Assembly: GCA_034434835.1 (NCBI GenBank)
Contig: DAOTXX010000071.1
Coordinates: forward strand, 1 to 64,000
Reading direction: 5' to 3'
From: JBGLNJ01 sp034434835
GTDB lineage: Bacteria; Chloroflexota; Anaerolineae; Fen-1058
Length of the DNA: 64,000 bases
The notes beneath the pieces were generated by a model, which was given only the letters and a program-made list of their open reading frames with translations, made no database searches and had not been told where the DNA came from. The position numbers were made by a program, and so were the translations under genes. This document shows, piece after piece, positions 63,369 through 64,000 of this stretch. Position 1 is the stretch's first letter, and every line of letters starts with the position of its first letter.

Positions 63369-63535
63369 TTATGTAACACCGCCAAGACCGCCAAGACCGC
63401 CAAGATTTTATAGGGGTATGCCTTTTTGCGCTCTTGGCGGTCTTGATTATGTAACACCGCCAAGACCGCCAAATGGGGTATCTCAAAAACCGTTGGCGGA
63501 CTTAAAATCTTGGCGGTGTTGGCGGTGTTGGCGGC
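63362..63535. repeat. CCGCCAAGA repeat cluster
   Basis: Nine-base ACCGCCAAG units occur in tandem (63377-63404, 63456-63471), with reverse units CTTGGCGGT (63432-63441) and TTGGCGGTG (63510-63535). A longer direct repeat, starting GTCTTGATTATGTAACACC, occurs at 63362 and 63440 with a 78-bp spacing. Strong hairpins can form. Confidence 0.75.
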
Positions 63536-63574
63536 CTTACATAAACTATAGTAAATAGAAGGGAGGTGAACATC

Positions 63575-63769
63575 ATGTTGATCACGTTACTGATGGACAA
63601 TGTGCCGGCTGCGTCATTCTCACTCGATGTCAGTGTCTTTATGAGCTATGCTGGCGACATGTTCCAATCACTCATGTCCGTTGCTGCCATTGGTGTTGGT
63701 CTGTCACTCGGCATTGCGATCATCACGCTCTTGGTTCGTATGATCAAGAGTTCGGTGTCAAATCTCTGA
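63575..63769 (+). CDS. Small single-pass membrane protein, filamentous-phage-coat-like
   Basis: The 64-aa protein has a short N-terminal hydrophobic part, an acidic/polar middle (FSLDVSVFMSYAGDMFQS), a membrane helix (about 34-54; VAAIGVGLSLGIAIITLLV) and a basic tail (RMIKSSVSNL). This is the layout of inovirus major coat proteins; it could also be a conjugation pilin-like or holin-like protein. GGGAGGTGA lies 5 nt before ATG 63575. It lies about 200 bp after the helicase gene, separated by the repeat cluster. Confidence 0.5.
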   Translation: MLITLLMDNVPAASFSLDVSVFMSYAGDMFQSLMSVAAIGVGLSLGIAIITLLVRMIKSSVSNL

Positions 63770-63959
63770 GCGCAAGGTCAAGCGGACGCGCAAGCCACAG
63801 CGAACCAACCAGGCTTGGCAGTGCCAGTCGCAATCTGCTTTGAGGTAGCGGCTTTGTGCTTGAATTCTGAGCTTCGGTCGTGTGAGCACCCATGAAAATC
63901 ATAATGAAAGCAGGGGGTGTAAGCAGGCCAAAAGCATGGCGCGCGCAGGGGGGATCGTC

Positions 63960-64000
63960 ATGGGACTTGGCTTTTTTCGCTCGATAATAGCACCCCCCCA
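63960..64000 (+). CDS. Possible start of a further gene (cut by window edge)
   Basis: An ATG at 63960 has GGGGGGA 5 nt upstream and opens MGLGFFRSIIAPP to the window end. Only 13 codons are visible, so the product cannot be judged. From 63770 to 63959 nothing else is seen. Confidence 0.25.
   Translation, partial: MGLGFFRSIIAPP

Noticed and set aside
63364..63535. CCGCCAAGA repeats as a CRISPR array
   Set aside because: Units are 9 bp, occur on both strands and lack regular unique spacers of 25-40 bp.

Overview
The window is a GC-rich bacterial chromosome segment that most resembles a Chloroflexota (Anaerolineae-like) genome. This is an inference from gene content. It carries Pro/Thr-rich TPTP-type linkers on secreted proteins, a GT39-type transferase with repeated C-terminal domains, a large subtilase ending in PKD modules, a KorDABC oxidoreductase, paired acyl-CoA mutases, and many short palindromic or heptameric intergenic repeats. 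No rRNA, tRNA or CRISPR array was recognised.

Layout. 1-5458: a CRISPR-type RAMP locus with a 1076-aa triple-RAMP fusion, a zinc-ribbon protein of unknown function and a Cas6-like RAMP; no cas1, cas2 or cas10 lies in the window. 5478-16958: envelope genes (GT39-like enzyme, CAP protein, secreted metallopeptidase), a 2-hydroxyacid dehydrogenase and a two-component cluster (kinase, OmpR regulator, kinase). 16997-21588: YtxH-like protein, NAD kinase, B-box membrane protein, RecN and a PHP phosphatase. 21654-34751 (minus strand): a 1739-aa subtilase with beta-helix, seven-bladed propeller and PKD modules; an ATPase/permease/adaptor export operon; an ECF sigma, anti-sigma and membrane protein operon. 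35154-36561: a DUF4062-like gene and a UPF0175/PIN toxin-antitoxin pair. 36691-43567 (minus strand): CoA-transferase, alanine dehydrogenase, universal stress protein, patatin and korDABC. 44026-48526: radical SAM, CBS, response regulator, GAF kinase, and a receiver-roadblock protein.

48640-59306 is a propionate/branched-acyl module. It encodes a 12S-like carboxyltransferase, a cupin, a 5S-like carboxyltransferase, a biotin carrier, a methylmalonyl-CoA mutase large subunit, methylmalonyl-CoA epimerase, and a second mutase whose active-site residues match isobutyryl-CoA mutase. Two further toxin-antitoxin-like pairs (DUF6516 type and AbiEii type) are interleaved. The enzymes could link pyruvate/oxaloacetate, methylmalonyl-CoA/succinyl-CoA and isobutyryl-CoA/butyryl-CoA.

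60611-64000 looks like the edge of an integrated replicon. A C-terminal remnant of a transporter gene is followed by a 239-bp unit present two and a half times and carrying iteron-like motifs, then a ribbon-helix-helix gene, a small ORF, a DnaB-N/RepA-type helicase fusion, a second repeat cluster, and a 64-aa membrane protein resembling filamentous-phage coat proteins. The element continues past the right edge.

The most unusual items are the RAMP locus, the iteron element, the propeller-in-domain subtilase, the two-mutase module, and intergenic repeats sharing a 7-nt period but not a common unit.
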